Assembly (NCBI RefSeq): GCF_003987275.1
Contig: NZ_PIQF01000005.1
Coordinates: 1 to 64,000, forward strand
Direction of reading: 5' to 3'
Length of the DNA: 64,000 nt
Origin: Idiomarina seosinensis
GTDB taxonomy: Bacteria; Pseudomonadota; Gammaproteobacteria; Enterobacterales; Alteromonadaceae
Shown here: positions 50,401-63,161 of the stretch, one piece after another
Numbering within the stretch: position 1 is the stretch's first letter
How the letters are laid out: every line of letters begins with the position of its first letter
Translations under genes and position numbers: made by a program
The notes under the pieces: model-generated
Told to the model about the DNA's origin: nothing
What the model saw: the letters and a program-made list of their open reading frames with translations, nothing else
Databases searched by the model: none

Positions 50401-50578
50401 ATTTAGCTGCGCGATCGGTAACCGCGCTAACCGTATCATCATCGGCAGGAACCAGCGGCAATAGCTCACGCATGTAAGCATCTTCGTCGACCATATAATT
50501 GTCGGTTATTGCCTGCTGCAAGGACCTTAGGTCCTCAGCCTGATGCTGTTTGGATAGCACCTCACTCGCTTTAAACAT
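47411..50578 (-). CDS. putA: Bifunctional proline dehydrogenase / P5C dehydrogenase (no RHH domain)
   Basis: PRODH region (RLVKGAYWDNEIK), ALDH region (ETGGQNAMMIDS, SAGQRCSALR); start MFKASEVL with SD caggag favoured over ORF start 50623. Confidence 0.95.
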   Translation of the reverse strand: MFKASEVLSKQHQAEDLRSLQQAITDNYMVDEDAYMRELLPLVPADDDTVSAVTDRAAKLVEQVRENADNGVVDAFLQEYSLDTKEGIILMCLAEALLRVPDAYTADALIQDKLSGGDWQKHMGQSASWLVNSGTWGLALTNSVINPTGIPMETPRGAFRRLVRKMGKPVIRKATYTAMQIMGKQFVLGRSIEEALKESRDNRDKGYTHAYDMLGEAALTEEDAEYYKQQYVNSIKTITKEDFNNPDAPRPTISIKLSALHPRYEASNHERVLTELATTLTELVKLAKEADVGVTIDAEEADRHELSLELFEKVYRSGVCKGWPRFGLVVQAYSKRALPTLCWISALAKECGDEIPVRLVKGAYWDNEIKWSQENGVPAYPVFTRKSHSDISFLACSRYLLSDDTDGAIYPQFATHNAQTIVSIQHMNEVAQRRIEFQRLHGMGDSLYDTLMAQDPELVVRIYAPVGPHRDLLPYLVRRLLENGANSSFVHKLLDSDTPVMELVEHPMETASGYEKYASSKIPLPPEIYGDRKNSLGLNMNIHSQADDFIAAVQQYRDKQWQGGPIVDGKTVETDHHVSITSPQETAKQAGRIYWGDKKLAEQALISANKAYKSWREVPTEDRAKSLEKFADLMEANRDELIALCSIEAGKGLQDGIDEVREAVDFCRYYAKQARKLTGEAIQLPGPTGEDNKLFVEGRGTFICISPWNFPLAIFVGQVAAALVTGNSVIAKPAEQTGLIAYRAVQLALEAGIPGNVLHFMPGSGAEVGSYLTSQEDIAGVCFTGSTYTAQAINRALAARTGPIVPLVAETGGQNAMMIDSTALPEQVVTDVVASAFQSAGQRCSALRVLFVQEDVADRVIDLLRGAMEELTVGDPMLHETDVGPVIDGIAKTNLEQHISDIQQAGRLIARAPMPDYTNGGTFVAPTAIEIDSISQLVKENFGPILHVIRYSTDNIDEVIDSINGTGFGLTFGIHSRNETFAYDVARRIDVGNVYINRDQIGAIVGVQPFGGRGMSGTGPKAGGPHYLTRFVTEKTRSDNITAVGGNATLLSLDD

Positions 50579-50801
50579 AGCATCTCCTGTAAAGCCAGGC
50601 CGAAGCTCGGCGTGCTTCCCCAACGATGGGAATCGGGCGCCAGTATAAATTACTTTTAGCGCCGGTAAAGACTTCTTTTGCTACTTCACGTTGCAACTTT
50701 TAACACCCCCTGTCAAGCCAGCGCAGAGAGGCTTTATATTGACCCGAGGCTAGCAAGCCTATACCTTTATCAGCACACCTTTCAGCACTGGAACATCATT
50801 T

Positions 50802-52313
50802 ATGTCGCACGAAATGTCGCAAGAGTTAGAGCTCAAATTAATGATTGAGCCTAAGCAACGCGAAAATGCCTTGCAAACATGCCGTGATATAGCGCAAAAC
50901 TTTTCAAAACAGCTTGATTATCAAGAGCTTGAACTTGAAAACGCCTACTACGACACGAGCGACTTACGTTTGCGGCAGTTTGATATGGGGTTACGTATCA
51001 GGCGCTCAGCGGATCAACTTGAACAAACAATAAAGTTGGCCGGTCGAGTGTTAGGAGGGATGCATGAACGTCCCGAATACAATGTGCCAGTGCTCGAAAT
51101 GTCACCAGATTTAACCCTATTTGAAGAAGATATATGGCCTGATGACTTCCCGGTATACGACATTCAACGTGACTTACAGCAGTTATTTGTTACTGACTTT
51201 ACTCGCCACCGGTGGATATTGCCCAGCGCGGACGGTCAAATAGAGTTGGTTTTAGATCTGGGTCAAATTAATGCTAACGGCGAAACCCAACAAATTGCTG
51301 AGATTGAGTTGGAGTTACAAGGCGGGGATGTCGAAGATATTTATTCCCTGGGAGAACAAATTGTCGAACAACTTAATGCCCGCATGGGATCGCTGAGTAA
51401 AGCAGCCCGAGGTTACTTATTGGCGGGGCGCAGTGTTTTAGAACCTTTTGTACAGACTCATTTTGTGGCAGTGAAAGCCGAACAAAGCCTAGCTGAAGCG
51501 CTCTACCGGTCACTTGAGTATGGCTTACGGCACTGGCAACATAACGAGGCCTGTCTTGATAATCATGCCAATGTGCGAGCCGCTCAAGGAATGGCCGACG
51601 GAATTTATTTGTGTCGGGCAGTGCTAGAACAACTGCAACGGATGGAAGTGGACATTGATGGTCTGGCGGAGCGACTGGGTCGTGTGCAAACTCATTTAAC
51701 CTGGTTGAAACGTTTTGAGGGCTTAGCAGAGCTGACTGCTGAGGATGGTGCTTACCATCGGGCGTTAAAGCGCTATAGCGGTTTATACGAGTTGCTAATG
51801 GATAACCAACAACAAGTGGTTCAGTTGCATCAGCTAGTAGAGCAAGTCCATTCTCATGACTACCAGTTACTATTGCTGGATCTGTCACGATTATTAATTG
51901 CTCGTCCGCAAACCGAGGAATTGCAGCAACCTTGCGAGCAATGGGCAACCACTCTGCTAAGAGACGATTGGCGCGAGGTTCAGCAAGAATTTGCAGAAAC
52001 CGAAGACTTGAGTGAAGAGCGGTACCTCAAATTGTTACCTAAGCTGCAGCATAGCCTGATGTTGGGCACCTGTTTTGGTATGCTATTCGATCCGGCAACG
52101 CGCGATAACTTCCGTTCCCCCTGGCAGGATTTGGCTCGTGGTATCCGAGAAATCACGGCTCTGCATATTTTGCACGAGATGGTTAAAAACAGTGATGATT
52201 TCAACGATCAAAAATTGATTGAATGGCAGCAGGTACAGCGAGAGTCGCTGTTAAAAGCGTTGGAATATTCTCGAAAAGCGGCACTGAAAAGAGAACCCTA
52301 CTGGCAAGTTTAA
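50802..52313 (+). CDS. CYTH-CHAD inorganic triphosphatase (YgiF-like)
   Basis: N-terminal ELELKLMI (ExExK), C-terminal CHAD-like region; upstream of glnE. Confidence 0.88.
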   Translation: MSHEMSQELELKLMIEPKQRENALQTCRDIAQNFSKQLDYQELELENAYYDTSDLRLRQFDMGLRIRRSADQLEQTIKLAGRVLGGMHERPEYNVPVLEMSPDLTLFEEDIWPDDFPVYDIQRDLQQLFVTDFTRHRWILPSADGQIELVLDLGQINANGETQQIAEIELELQGGDVEDIYSLGEQIVEQLNARMGSLSKAARGYLLAGRSVLEPFVQTHFVAVKAEQSLAEALYRSLEYGLRHWQHNEACLDNHANVRAAQGMADGIYLCRAVLEQLQRMEVDIDGLAERLGRVQTHLTWLKRFEGLAELTAEDGAYHRALKRYSGLYELLMDNQQQVVQLHQLVEQVHSHDYQLLLLDLSRLLIARPQTEELQQPCEQWATTLLRDDWREVQQEFAETEDLSEERYLKLLPKLQHSLMLGTCFGMLFDPATRDNFRSPWQDLARGIREITALHILHEMVKNSDDFNDQKLIEWQQVQRESLLKALEYSRKAALKREPYWQV

Positions 52314-55154
52314 ATGGCGATGAAAAACTTACTAAAAGAATCTCCACAAACCGATCTATTGCAGTCTTCGCAGGCTATTTGGGAACGCATTGAAGAACGT
52401 CTGGACAGTGTTGTCGACGACTCAGAATGTCGTCATTTAGTGGCAAGCAGCGACTTTTTTGCGCAAACCATGGAGCGTTATGGACAAGCGGTTATAGAAA
52501 CATACCAGCAAGCGCTTGAAGCCAGTGACTATCGCTCGTTAATAACGGCAAAACTGAACGATTGTAGCTCGGAGTCAGAACTAAAAAGAACGTTGCGACA
52601 GTTTCGCCATGCCTGTATGGCGGCGCTACTTTGGCGGGAGATAAAAGGTCAGCTGAGTTTGTCTGATTCGCTGGCACACTATACGGCGTTGGCCGACGCC
52701 TGCGTTGCAGCAGCCTTAGCGTGGAGTACAGAAAACCTGAGCGATCGCTTTGGGTACGCGCTGACTGAGAATGGCGAGCGACAACCACTGTTGATCCTGG
52801 GGATGGGCAAACTAGGCGGCAGGGAGCTTAATTTTTCCTCTGACATCGACTTGATTTTTTTCTACCCTGAACAGGGTGAAACAAAAGGCGGTAAACGTTC
52901 TATCGAAAATAGCGTTTACTTTACCAAGCTAGCCCAAGCTTTGATTGCTGCATTGGATGAACAAACCGCAGACGGCCAAGTGTTTCGGGTTGATATGCGG
53001 TTACGACCATTCGGTACATCAGGACCGTTAGTGGCAAGTGTTAATGCGCTTGAACATTATTACCAGGAGCAAGGGCGCGACTGGGAGCGCTATGCCATGG
53101 TAAAAGCCCGAGTGGTTAATCAAGACTCGGCTTATGCCCAGGATTTCTATCAATTAATACGACCCTTTGTCTATCGTCGTTATATCGACTTTAGCGCTAT
53201 CGAGTCGTTACGCAAAATGAAACTGCTGATTACTCAGGAAACCCGTCGTCAGGGTGCTAAAAATAATATAAAACTTGGCGCAGGTGGCATTCGGGAAGTG
53301 GAGTTTATCGCACAGGCTCACCAGCTCATCCGTGGCGGTCAGCAAAAGTCACTACAAACTCAATCGTTGTATCAGGCTTATAAAGAAATAGAACGTTTAG
53401 ATTTGATGCCTGGGCCAACGGTTAAACAACTGATAACGGACTACGAATTTTTGCGCGTGGTCGAACACCGTTTGCAGCAACTGAATGATGAACAAACCCA
53501 GCAGTTGCCCGACGAAGAACTGAGGCAGCAGCAGCTCTGTTACTTGTTAGGTTACGACGATTGGTCAACTGTGATGACCGACGTTACCGCAGTGATGAAA
53601 CGTATTCATGATGAGTTCCAGCAGGTAGTGGGAGCGCATTCGGAAGAAGACGAAGAAGAGCAGGGCCTGCAAGTACTTTGGCAGGATATGCTTGAGGACG
53701 ATGCGGCGCTGGAAATTTTGACACAGGAAACTGACGCAGACGTCGATACTATTTGGCATCAGATTAAAGACTTTCGGCTAGAAACGCGGAAGCGCAGCTC
53801 TGGACCCAGAGGACGTTCCGCTCTAACCCGCTTAATGCCCTTGTTGTTACGCCAGATTTTGCAGCAACAACATCCGGTTCAGTTGCTGGATCGGGTGCTT
53901 TCGGTGATTCGAGCGATTATGAGTCGAACGGCCTACATTGAATTGCTGGCGGAAAACCCAGGCGCTCGTGAGCAGCTGTGTAAATTGTGCGCAGCCAGTC
54001 CCTGGATATCAGAAAAGTTAGCGCTCCACCCGATGTTGCTAGACGAACTTATTGACCCACAGCAGCTCTACCAACTGGCGGATCCTGATGACTATCCAGG
54101 CCTGCTACGAGATTACCTGGTCCGCATCCCGGAACAGGATATGGAACGGCAGATGGATGCGTTGCGTCAGGCAAAACAAGCATTGCAGTTAAAAATTGCA
54201 GCAGCCGATATCAGCGGTGCTCTGGAATTGATGAAAGTAAGTGATCACTTAAGTTACCTGGCCCAGGCCGTTATTGCCGAAGTGGTGACCATGGCGTGGG
54301 CACAGTTGACGCAAAAACATGGTGCCCCAACCGGACGTTCGATTGATGATACCGGTTTTGCCGTTCTCGGATATGGCAAGCTGGGTGGCCTAGAGCTTGG
54401 TTATGGCTCCGATTTAGATTTAGTTTTTGTATGTGATGCCGATTATCAAGCGCAAACCGATGGCCCGAAGCCGATAGAAGTACAACAGTTTTATTTGCGC
54501 CTCGCTCAGCGGATTTTACATTTGTTCACCACCCGTACTGTCGCCGGCGTGCTTTATGATGTTGATTTACGATTGCGGCCATCGGGCCAGGCCGGGCTGC
54601 TGGTGACTCAGGTAAGCTCCTTTGTACGCTACTTGCGGGAGGATGCATGGACCTGGGAAGTGCAGGCATTAGTAAGAGCTCGGTGTGTATATGGCAATCA
54701 CTATCTGTGCGCCGAGCTAGAGGACATACGGCAGTCGATGCTGTCGCGGCCGCGCGATCAAGAAGCGTTAAAAGAAGATGTGCTGAGCATGCGCAAGAAA
54801 ATGCGTGACCACTTAGCATCAAAGCCAGCGGATACCGAACAGCAGAGCTTTGATCTTAAGCAGGATCGCGGTGGTATTGCCGATATTGAATTTATCACTC
54901 AATACCTGGTGTTAGCTTATTCTGATGAATACCCCGAGTTATGTCGCTACAGTGACAACATACGAATATTGACAGTTGCCCAAGAGCTACAACTGATTCC
55001 CGAGGTTGATGTGCAAAATCTGATCAATGCGTTTCAAATTTTTCGTTGCGAAAGTCATTCACTGGCGCTTCAGGGTGAAAACGTATTGGTGCAACACGAT
55101 TTAACCAATGAGCGGCAGGCTGTTTTAGAATGCTGGCGACGACTTTTTGAGTAG
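52314..55154 (+). CDS. glnE: Bifunctional glutamine synthetase adenylyltransferase/deadenylase
   Basis: GMGKLGGRELNFSSDIDLIFFY and GYGKLGGLELGYGSDLDLVFV duplicated NTase motifs. Confidence 0.97.
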   Translation: MAMKNLLKESPQTDLLQSSQAIWERIEERLDSVVDDSECRHLVASSDFFAQTMERYGQAVIETYQQALEASDYRSLITAKLNDCSSESELKRTLRQFRHACMAALLWREIKGQLSLSDSLAHYTALADACVAAALAWSTENLSDRFGYALTENGERQPLLILGMGKLGGRELNFSSDIDLIFFYPEQGETKGGKRSIENSVYFTKLAQALIAALDEQTADGQVFRVDMRLRPFGTSGPLVASVNALEHYYQEQGRDWERYAMVKARVVNQDSAYAQDFYQLIRPFVYRRYIDFSAIESLRKMKLLITQETRRQGAKNNIKLGAGGIREVEFIAQAHQLIRGGQQKSLQTQSLYQAYKEIERLDLMPGPTVKQLITDYEFLRVVEHRLQQLNDEQTQQLPDEELRQQQLCYLLGYDDWSTVMTDVTAVMKRIHDEFQQVVGAHSEEDEEEQGLQVLWQDMLEDDAALEILTQETDADVDTIWHQIKDFRLETRKRSSGPRGRSALTRLMPLLLRQILQQQHPVQLLDRVLSVIRAIMSRTAYIELLAENPGAREQLCKLCAASPWISEKLALHPMLLDELIDPQQLYQLADPDDYPGLLRDYLVRIPEQDMERQMDALRQAKQALQLKIAAADISGALELMKVSDHLSYLAQAVIAEVVTMAWAQLTQKHGAPTGRSIDDTGFAVLGYGKLGGLELGYGSDLDLVFVCDADYQAQTDGPKPIEVQQFYLRLAQRILHLFTTRTVAGVLYDVDLRLRPSGQAGLLVTQVSSFVRYLREDAWTWEVQALVRARCVYGNHYLCAELEDIRQSMLSRPRDQEALKEDVLSMRKKMRDHLASKPADTEQQSFDLKQDRGGIADIEFITQYLVLAYSDEYPELCRYSDNIRILTVAQELQLIPEVDVQNLINAFQIFRCESHSLALQGENVLVQHDLTNERQAVLECWRRLFE

Positions 55155-55155
55155 C

Positions 55156-56082
55156 TTAATCGTAATAGCTGGGCATGTCTTTTTCGGGTCGGGTTTTAAA
55201 CCGCCGGTGTACCCAAAGATATTGAGTCGGAGCTTTTAAAACCGCCTCTTCGACCAAGCTATTAATATAAGCCGCATCAGCTTTGTCATCACCGCTCGGG
55301 TAGCCTGTTAATGCTGGCTCGTAATAAACATCGTAGCCGCTACCGTCATCGCGGCGAACACAGCGACTGACCAGCACATTGCAATTAGGATGCTGCGCAA
55401 ATAACGTGGTTCCGGTGGTCGTTGAGGCGTCTGCAACATTAAAAAAGGGGACAAACTCAACCCGTCTGCGGCCATAGTCCTGATCGGGCAAGTAACCAGC
55501 TATCTCGCCTTGTTTAATGGCATTAAGCATGCCTTTAACGTCACGTCTTTGAATCATATATTTATTGGAGCGACCACGCCCGCGTGTCTGCAAGAACTCC
55601 ATGACAGCGTTATTGTGTGGGCGGTACAAACCAACAGCAGGCTTGACCAGTCCATGTAGCCGGGCATGAACTTCTAAACTTAAGAAATGAAACAACAGCA
55701 TTAACACGCCCTTGCCATCTTTTTGCGCATTGTCTAAGTTTTCTCTGCCGTGAACATGCAGCTTGCGTTTAATTCGCCAGTTAGGCCACCACCAGGCAAT
55801 ACCTATTTCAAAATAGGCGATACCGGTATTTTCCAGATTCTTGGTGACTAGCTGTTCAATTTTTTCGGCTGAGTAGTCGGGAAAACACAGCTCTAAATTG
55901 CGTCTGGCAATGTTGACCCGGCGTGGCATGGCTTTCTTAAATAGTCGCCCCAGACCTTTGCCAAGCAGCAGTTGCAGACGGTATGGAAACCAGGAAACCA
56001 GGTATAGAAAAAGTACGCCCAGCCAGGTTAGCCAGAACTTAGGGTGTAGAAAATAGAGTTTGAATTTCGGCTTTTCGATCAC
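55156..56082 (-). CDS. Lipid A biosynthesis acyltransferase (LpxL family)
   Basis: LLFHFLSLEVHARL (HX4E), GLYRPHNNAVMEFLQTRGR, PDQDYG. Confidence 0.92.
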   Translation of the reverse strand: MIEKPKFKLYFLHPKFWLTWLGVLFLYLVSWFPYRLQLLLGKGLGRLFKKAMPRRVNIARRNLELCFPDYSAEKIEQLVTKNLENTGIAYFEIGIAWWWPNWRIKRKLHVHGRENLDNAQKDGKGVLMLLFHFLSLEVHARLHGLVKPAVGLYRPHNNAVMEFLQTRGRGRSNKYMIQRRDVKGMLNAIKQGEIAGYLPDQDYGRRRVEFVPFFNVADASTTTGTTLFAQHPNCNVLVSRCVRRDDGSGYDVYYEPALTGYPSGDDKADAAYINSLVEEAVLKAPTQYLWVHRRFKTRPEKDMPSYYD

Positions 56083-56131
56083 GGTATGTTTTTATAACCA
56101 GCTAAGTTTTTCGGCATACTAGCACAAAAAT

Positions 56132-56167
56132 AAAAGGCATCGTGAACAGACCTGTTACGATGCCTTT
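56132..56167 (-). terminator. Terminator downstream of tolC
   Basis: Minus strand aaaggcatcgtaacaggtctgttcacgatgccttttatttt. Confidence 0.75.
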
Positions 56168-56190
56168 GTTACGCCATTTAAAAGAGTGTT

Positions 56191-57579
56191 TTAGTCAGCG
56201 GCTGTGCTGTCAACATTTTCTGATAGGCTGGCGTTTATCGAGTCTAAGTCGTTTGGAGTTAAGTCACCAATGGCTTGCTCTAAAGCCAGACGCTGGCGCA
56301 CGTATCCGTAGCGTGCTTCGGCTAAATTACGACGCGCATTAAACAGATTACGAGTACTGTTTAATACGTCAACGATGGTACGGGTACCCACTTCAAAACC
56401 GGCTTCAGTTGCTTTTAAGGCGCTTTCTGCTGAGGTTACCGACTGTTGAAACGCTTTAATGCTAGAAATCGATGCATTGACATCATAAAAGGCGTTACGA
56501 ACCTCACGCTCTACCGTGCGCTGAGTTTCTACCATGGTCTGACTGGAGGCAACGTAGTTGTCGCGAGCCTGTTTTGTTTGAGCTGAAACTCGGAAACCGG
56601 AGAAAATCGGTACACTGACGTTAAGTCCAATTGACTGATTATCCAGTCGTGGAGGATTGGTGGTCCGGTTAAAGCCGGCGCCTGTGGTATCGGTTTCGGT
56701 ATCAGCCGTAGAATATTGGGCTGATAATGAAACGGTCGGATAGTGGCCTGTTTGCTGCAGCCTGATTTGCTGGCTAGCGATGTCGACTGAAACCATGCTC
56801 TGCATTAGGCTTAGGTTGCCATTCTCTGCTTTTTTGACCCATTGCTGGATGCTTGCGGGAGTTGGCTCTGAAGGCGAAAAAGATTCAGTATTGAGGCCAG
56901 CGAGTGAATCAGGATACTGACCCGTGATTTCGCGGATGTTTTCCATCGCAATTTTAACCGCATTACGCGCCTGAATTTCCTGGGCGACTGCGGTGTCAAA
57001 CTGAGCTTGCGCTTCGTGTACATCAGTGATGGCGGTTAAGCCGACAGAGAAACGTTGTTTAGTTTGTTCCAGCTGGCGTTCAATGGCGCGTTTTTCTGCT
57101 TGCGCGAAGTCTAAATCATCTTGTGCTTGTAATGCTCCAAAATAGGCATTTACCACTCGCAGCATTAAACTTTGAGCGGCATCGCGATATCCTACTTCGG
57201 CACGATAAGCCTGCTTTTCGGCAATATCGGCTTGCTTCCATGTACTCCAGTCAAACACACTTTGGTTTAGAGTTAGACCAGCATTCCAGCCTGTTCGTTC
57301 GGAATCGAGTGTGACGTACGCATCCTGCGTCTCGAAATAGGTTTGTGATTCAGAAGTCGACTCTGAATACCCGAGTGAACCGGTCACCTGAGGCCAAAAT
57401 GCTGACTTTGCGATATCAATATTTTTCTGCGCAGCGTCGCGTTCAGCGGCAGCGCGCAATAATGCAGGATCGTTTTTAGTAGCAAGTTGATAGATTTGAG
57501 CCAAATCGTCGGCGCTTGACGTAAATGTAACTGCGGAAAGTGCTAAACCAACAGTTGCGGACAGTAAATGCTTTTTCAT
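56191..57579 (-). CDS. tolC: TolC family outer membrane efflux protein
   Basis: Signal peptide; duplicated OEP repeats; divergent from nudF as in other gammaproteobacteria. Confidence 0.93.
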   Translation of the reverse strand: MKKHLLSATVGLALSAVTFTSSADDLAQIYQLATKNDPALLRAAAERDAAQKNIDIAKSAFWPQVTGSLGYSESTSESQTYFETQDAYVTLDSERTGWNAGLTLNQSVFDWSTWKQADIAEKQAYRAEVGYRDAAQSLMLRVVNAYFGALQAQDDLDFAQAEKRAIERQLEQTKQRFSVGLTAITDVHEAQAQFDTAVAQEIQARNAVKIAMENIREITGQYPDSLAGLNTESFSPSEPTPASIQQWVKKAENGNLSLMQSMVSVDIASQQIRLQQTGHYPTVSLSAQYSTADTETDTTGAGFNRTTNPPRLDNQSIGLNVSVPIFSGFRVSAQTKQARDNYVASSQTMVETQRTVEREVRNAFYDVNASISSIKAFQQSVTSAESALKATEAGFEVGTRTIVDVLNSTRNLFNARRNLAEARYGYVRQRLALEQAIGDLTPNDLDSINASLSENVDSTAAD

Positions 57580-57760
57580 CGTTTGTTATGTCCCGTAGCT
57601 ATAATTGAGCAATTGACGAATATTTTACATACAGTGCTGAATGAATACCAGTTTAACCTGAGATTGATGTAACTTTAAGCGAAAGATGGTTTCAGATCAC
57701 GCCTAAGTGTAACAGAATGTATGTTTATCGATGAATTGAACGAGAAATACGATAATAAGG

Positions 57761-58372
57761 ATGACTGTGAAGGCAAAATTTCATAAAAAAGATGTACAGG
57801 TTGAAAAACGAGAAGCGTTACACAAAGGCTTTCTTTCTATTTTTCGTTACAGACTGCAGCACCGACTGTTTAATGGGGGCTGGAGCGAGACGATCGATAG
57901 GGAACTGATGGACCGCGGCGACGCGGTGATGGTTATTCCTTACGATCCAAAAACTAATGAGCTGGTCGTGTTGGAACAGTTTAGGGTCGGTGCAATGGAA
58001 AATGAGCACGGCCCTTGGTTGTTTGAATTTGTTGCTGGTATGTTCGATGCTGATGAGTCGGCCGAGCAAGTGGCCGAGCGAGAACTGATGGAAGAGGCTG
58101 GGCTAAAGGCCGAGCAACTGCAATACGCGTTAAGTTATTACTCGAGCCCCGGCGGCACTAATGAACGCCTTAGTATTTATATTGCCAAAGTAAACGCAGC
58201 TGATGCCGTTGAGCTAGGCGGTATTGCAGAAGAACATGAGGACATTCGGGTGAGCCGAATAGACTTTAATGAAGCAATTAGAATGTTAGAAAAAGGATAT
58301 TTTAACAATGCGGCAAGCGTGATTGGGCTACAATGGATGCAGTTGCACACCGAACGATTATTTAACGACTGA
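57761..58372 (+). CDS. nudF: ADP-ribose pyrophosphatase
   Basis: Nudix box GMFDADESAEQVAERELMEEAGL. Confidence 0.93.
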   Translation: MTVKAKFHKKDVQVEKREALHKGFLSIFRYRLQHRLFNGGWSETIDRELMDRGDAVMVIPYDPKTNELVVLEQFRVGAMENEHGPWLFEFVAGMFDADESAEQVAERELMEEAGLKAEQLQYALSYYSSPGGTNERLSIYIAKVNAADAVELGGIAEEHEDIRVSRIDFNEAIRMLEKGYFNNAASVIGLQWMQLHTERLFND

Positions 58373-58382
58373 GGAGAGTGGC

Positions 58383-58841
58383 TTGAACGGACAAAAGCAG
58401 TATGTAGTTGATGTTGCTGCATTGCATCAGTTGCATGAACGCAACTACGCAGGGCTAGTAAACCTATTGCCTAACTCTGCAGATGTTCCGGTCACTATTC
58501 GTGCCGGTCAATTTCTTATGTTCGAGCTGACCATTAAAAGCGAGTCACGTTATACTACTGACGTTGATATTGTTCAGCAGCCCAGTCATTGGGCTGCAAA
58601 TTACTTACAGGCTAGCCTGGAAGTTCGTTTATACCACGATGTTCGCATGGCAGAGGTCATTGCTAGTCAGGGCGTTAGACGCTTGGCCGTGCATTATCAA
58701 CAACCTAACCAGGATATGCGTCATCGTGATGAAAAATTTCAGGTTAATCAGTTTTTGGCGGACTGGCTGACGCTTTGTCGAGAGCAGGGTCAGGTAAGAG
58801 CGGCGGTTACCGATAAATTTATGCCGCATGGCTTCAAATAA
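58383..58841 (+). CDS. yqiB: DUF1249 family protein (YqiB)
   Basis: TTG start at 58383 after SD GAGGAG; follows nudF; ORF track start 58323 would overlap nudF. Confidence 0.8.
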   Translation: MNGQKQYVVDVAALHQLHERNYAGLVNLLPNSADVPVTIRAGQFLMFELTIKSESRYTTDVDIVQQPSHWAANYLQASLEVRLYHDVRMAEVIASQGVRRLAVHYQQPNQDMRHRDEKFQVNQFLADWLTLCREQGQVRAAVTDKFMPHGFK

Positions 58842-58910
58842 GAAGCTGATAACGGTACATTGATGGCAGCCATTCGGCGTCTATAACAATAAAGCGCTAA
58901 GCGATAATAA

Positions 58911-60812
<1,902 letters not shown>

Positions 60813-60824
60813 CGGAGATTATAA

Positions 60825-63101
60825 ATGTCGACGGAAGTTACTGAACAGACACCGTTAAGCCGCTTTACCGAAGAGGCTTACCTAAATTATTCCATGTACG
60901 TGATAATGGACCGGGCACTGCCGCATATTGGCGATGGCTTAAAACCGGTGCAGCGACGTATTGTCTATGCGATGTCCGAACTGGGTTTATCAGCACTGGC
61001 GAAATATAAAAAATCAGCGCGTACCGTTGGTGATGTGTTGGGTAAGTTCCACCCACACGGCGACAGTGCTTGTTACGAAGCCATGGTGTTAATGGCTCAA
61101 CCTTTTTCCTATCGTTATCCCTTGGTCGATGGGCAGGGCAACTGGGGCTCCCCGGATGATCCTAAATCGTTTGCAGCAATGCGTTATACCGAAGCAAAGT
61201 TGTCACGTTTTAGCGAAGTTTTACTCAGCGAATTAGGGCAGGGCACCTCCGATTGGATACCGAACTTTGACGGTACCATGAAAGAGCCTAAAGTCTTGCC
61301 TTCGCGACTACCGCATATTTTGCTAAACGGTGTGACCGGTATCGCGGTGGGTATGGCAACGGATATTCCACCGCATAACGTGCGTGAAGTCGCCAATGCC
61401 TGTGCTTTATTACTGGATAAACCCAGTGCCGACTTGGATCAGGTGATGGAGCATTTACACGGGCCTGATTACCCGACGGATGCAGAGATTATTACCCCCG
61501 CGGCGGATATCAAAAAGCTGTATGAGAGCGGTCGTGGCACCATCAAAATGCGCGCTAAGTATTTTATGGAAGATGGGGAAGTGGTTATTACCGCACTACC
61601 GCATCATGCGTCGGGCGCCAAAATTCTGGAGCAAGTAGCGGCTCAAATGCAGGCTAAAAAGCTGCCGTTAGTGTCGGACTTACGTGACGAATCGGATCAC
61701 GAAAACCCAACTCGGCTGGTGGTTGTCCCACGCTCGAACCGAGTCGACGTAGAACAGTTGATGGCGCATTTATTTGCTACCACAGACTTAGAAAAACAAT
61801 ATCGGGTGAATCTGAATATTCTGGGTCTGGACGGCCGGCCTAAGGTTAAGCCGCTAGTCGGTATTTTAACTGAATGGCTGCAGTATCGACTGCAAACGGT
61901 TACTCGCCGCCTGCAGTACCGGTTAGACAAAGTGATGGCGCGGCTGCACTTGCTCGAAGGTTTGCTGATTGCTTACCTGAATATCGACGAAGTGATAGAA
62001 ATTATTCGTTACGAAGATAAGCCCAAGCAAGAGCTGGTCAAGCGCTTTGGATTAAGTGATAAACAAGCTGAAGCGATTCTCGAATTAAAACTTCGCCACT
62101 TAGCCAAATTGGAAGAGATGAAGCTAAAAGGCGAACAGGACGAGTTAGAGAAAGAACGGGAAAAGCTGGAAACTTTGCTGGGCTCTGATCGTCGCTTAAA
62201 AACCTTGATTAAGAAGGAGCTATTAGCGGATGCTAAAGCTTATGGCGATGATCGCCGCTCGCCACTGGTAACCCGCAGTGAGTCAAAAGCGCTAACAGAA
62301 CGAGAGCTGACCCCTGCTGAGTCAGTGACGGTAGTGCTGTCGAAAAAGGGCTGGGTACGCAGTGCTAAAGGGCATGATATCGATGGCGAAAAGTTAAGTT
62401 ATAAATCCGGCGACAGTTTTCTGGCATCGGCCGAAGGTAAAAGCAATCAACCGGTGGTGTTTGTTGATTCCTCCGGGCGCAGTTACTCGTGTGAAGCACA
62501 CCTGTTACCGTCTGCACGCAGTCAGGGGGAACCGTTGACCGGCCGCTTCAATATTGTCGGTGGTGAATCGGTTGAACATGTTTTAATGGGCAAAGAACCG
62601 CAACACTACTTATTAGCGTCTGACGCCGGTTATGGGTTTGTGTGTCAGTTTAATGATTTGGTTAGCCGTAATAAAAACGGGAAAGCTATTTTAACACTGC
62701 CAACTGGTGGCAAAGTATTAGCGCCAATAACGGTTAACGACGTTAATAACGATAGTGTGGTTGTCGTCTCCAATGAGGGCAGAATGCTGGTGTTCCCGGT
62801 TGCTGATTTGCCGCAGTTGAGTAAAGGCAAAGGTAATAAACTGATTAACATTCCGGCGTTACGAGCTCAAGGCCGCGAAGAATACGTAGTGGCACTAGCA
62901 ACGGTACCCGAAGGCGCTGTGGTGACTTTACAGGCTGGTAAGCGCAAGCTGACCTTAAAACCATCAGATATTGAACATTATCGTGGTGAGCGCGGACGTC
63001 GTGGCAACAAGCTTCCACGTGGCCTACAGCGAGTAGATGCTATTACTGTTGAGAATGCTGCAGAGAAAAATGAGGTGGTTGAGCCAACGGATGACGACTG
63101 A
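60825..63101 (+). CDS. parC: DNA topoisomerase IV subunit A
   Basis: [33 protein letters not shown]; catalytic [11 protein letters not shown]. Confidence 0.97.
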   Translation: MSTEVTEQTPLSRFTEEAYLNYSMYVIMDRALPHIGDGLKPVQRRIVYAMSELGLSALAKYKKSARTVGDVLGKFHPHGDSACYEAMVLMAQPFSYRYPLVDGQGNWGSPDDPKSFAAMRYTEAKLSRFSEVLLSELGQGTSDWIPNFDGTMKEPKVLPSRLPHILLNGVTGIAVGMATDIPPHNVREVANACALLLDKPSADLDQVMEHLHGPDYPTDAEIITPAADIKKLYESGRGTIKMRAKYFMEDGEVVITALPHHASGAKILEQVAAQMQAKKLPLVSDLRDESDHENPTRLVVVPRSNRVDVEQLMAHLFATTDLEKQYRVNLNILGLDGRPKVKPLVGILTEWLQYRLQTVTRRLQYRLDKVMARLHLLEGLLIAYLNIDEVIEIIRYEDKPKQELVKRFGLSDKQAEAILELKLRHLAKLEEMKLKGEQDELEKEREKLETLLGSDRRLKTLIKKELLADAKAYGDDRRSPLVTRSESKALTERELTPAESVTVVLSKKGWVRSAKGHDIDGEKLSYKSGDSFLASAEGKSNQPVVFVDSSGRSYSCEAHLLPSARSQGEPLTGRFNIVGGESVEHVLMGKEPQHYLLASDAGYGFVCQFNDLVSRNKNGKAILTLPTGGKVLAPITVNDVNNDSVVVVSNEGRMLVFPVADLPQLSKGKGNKLINIPALRAQGREEYVVALATVPEGAVVTLQAGKRKLTLKPSDIEHYRGERGRRGNKLPRGLQRVDAITVENAAEKNEVVEPTDDD

Positions 63102-63161
63102 TCGGACGTTTATCAGCATTAAAAAAGCTATACTAGCGGGACTCAATAACAAGGAGAAAAG

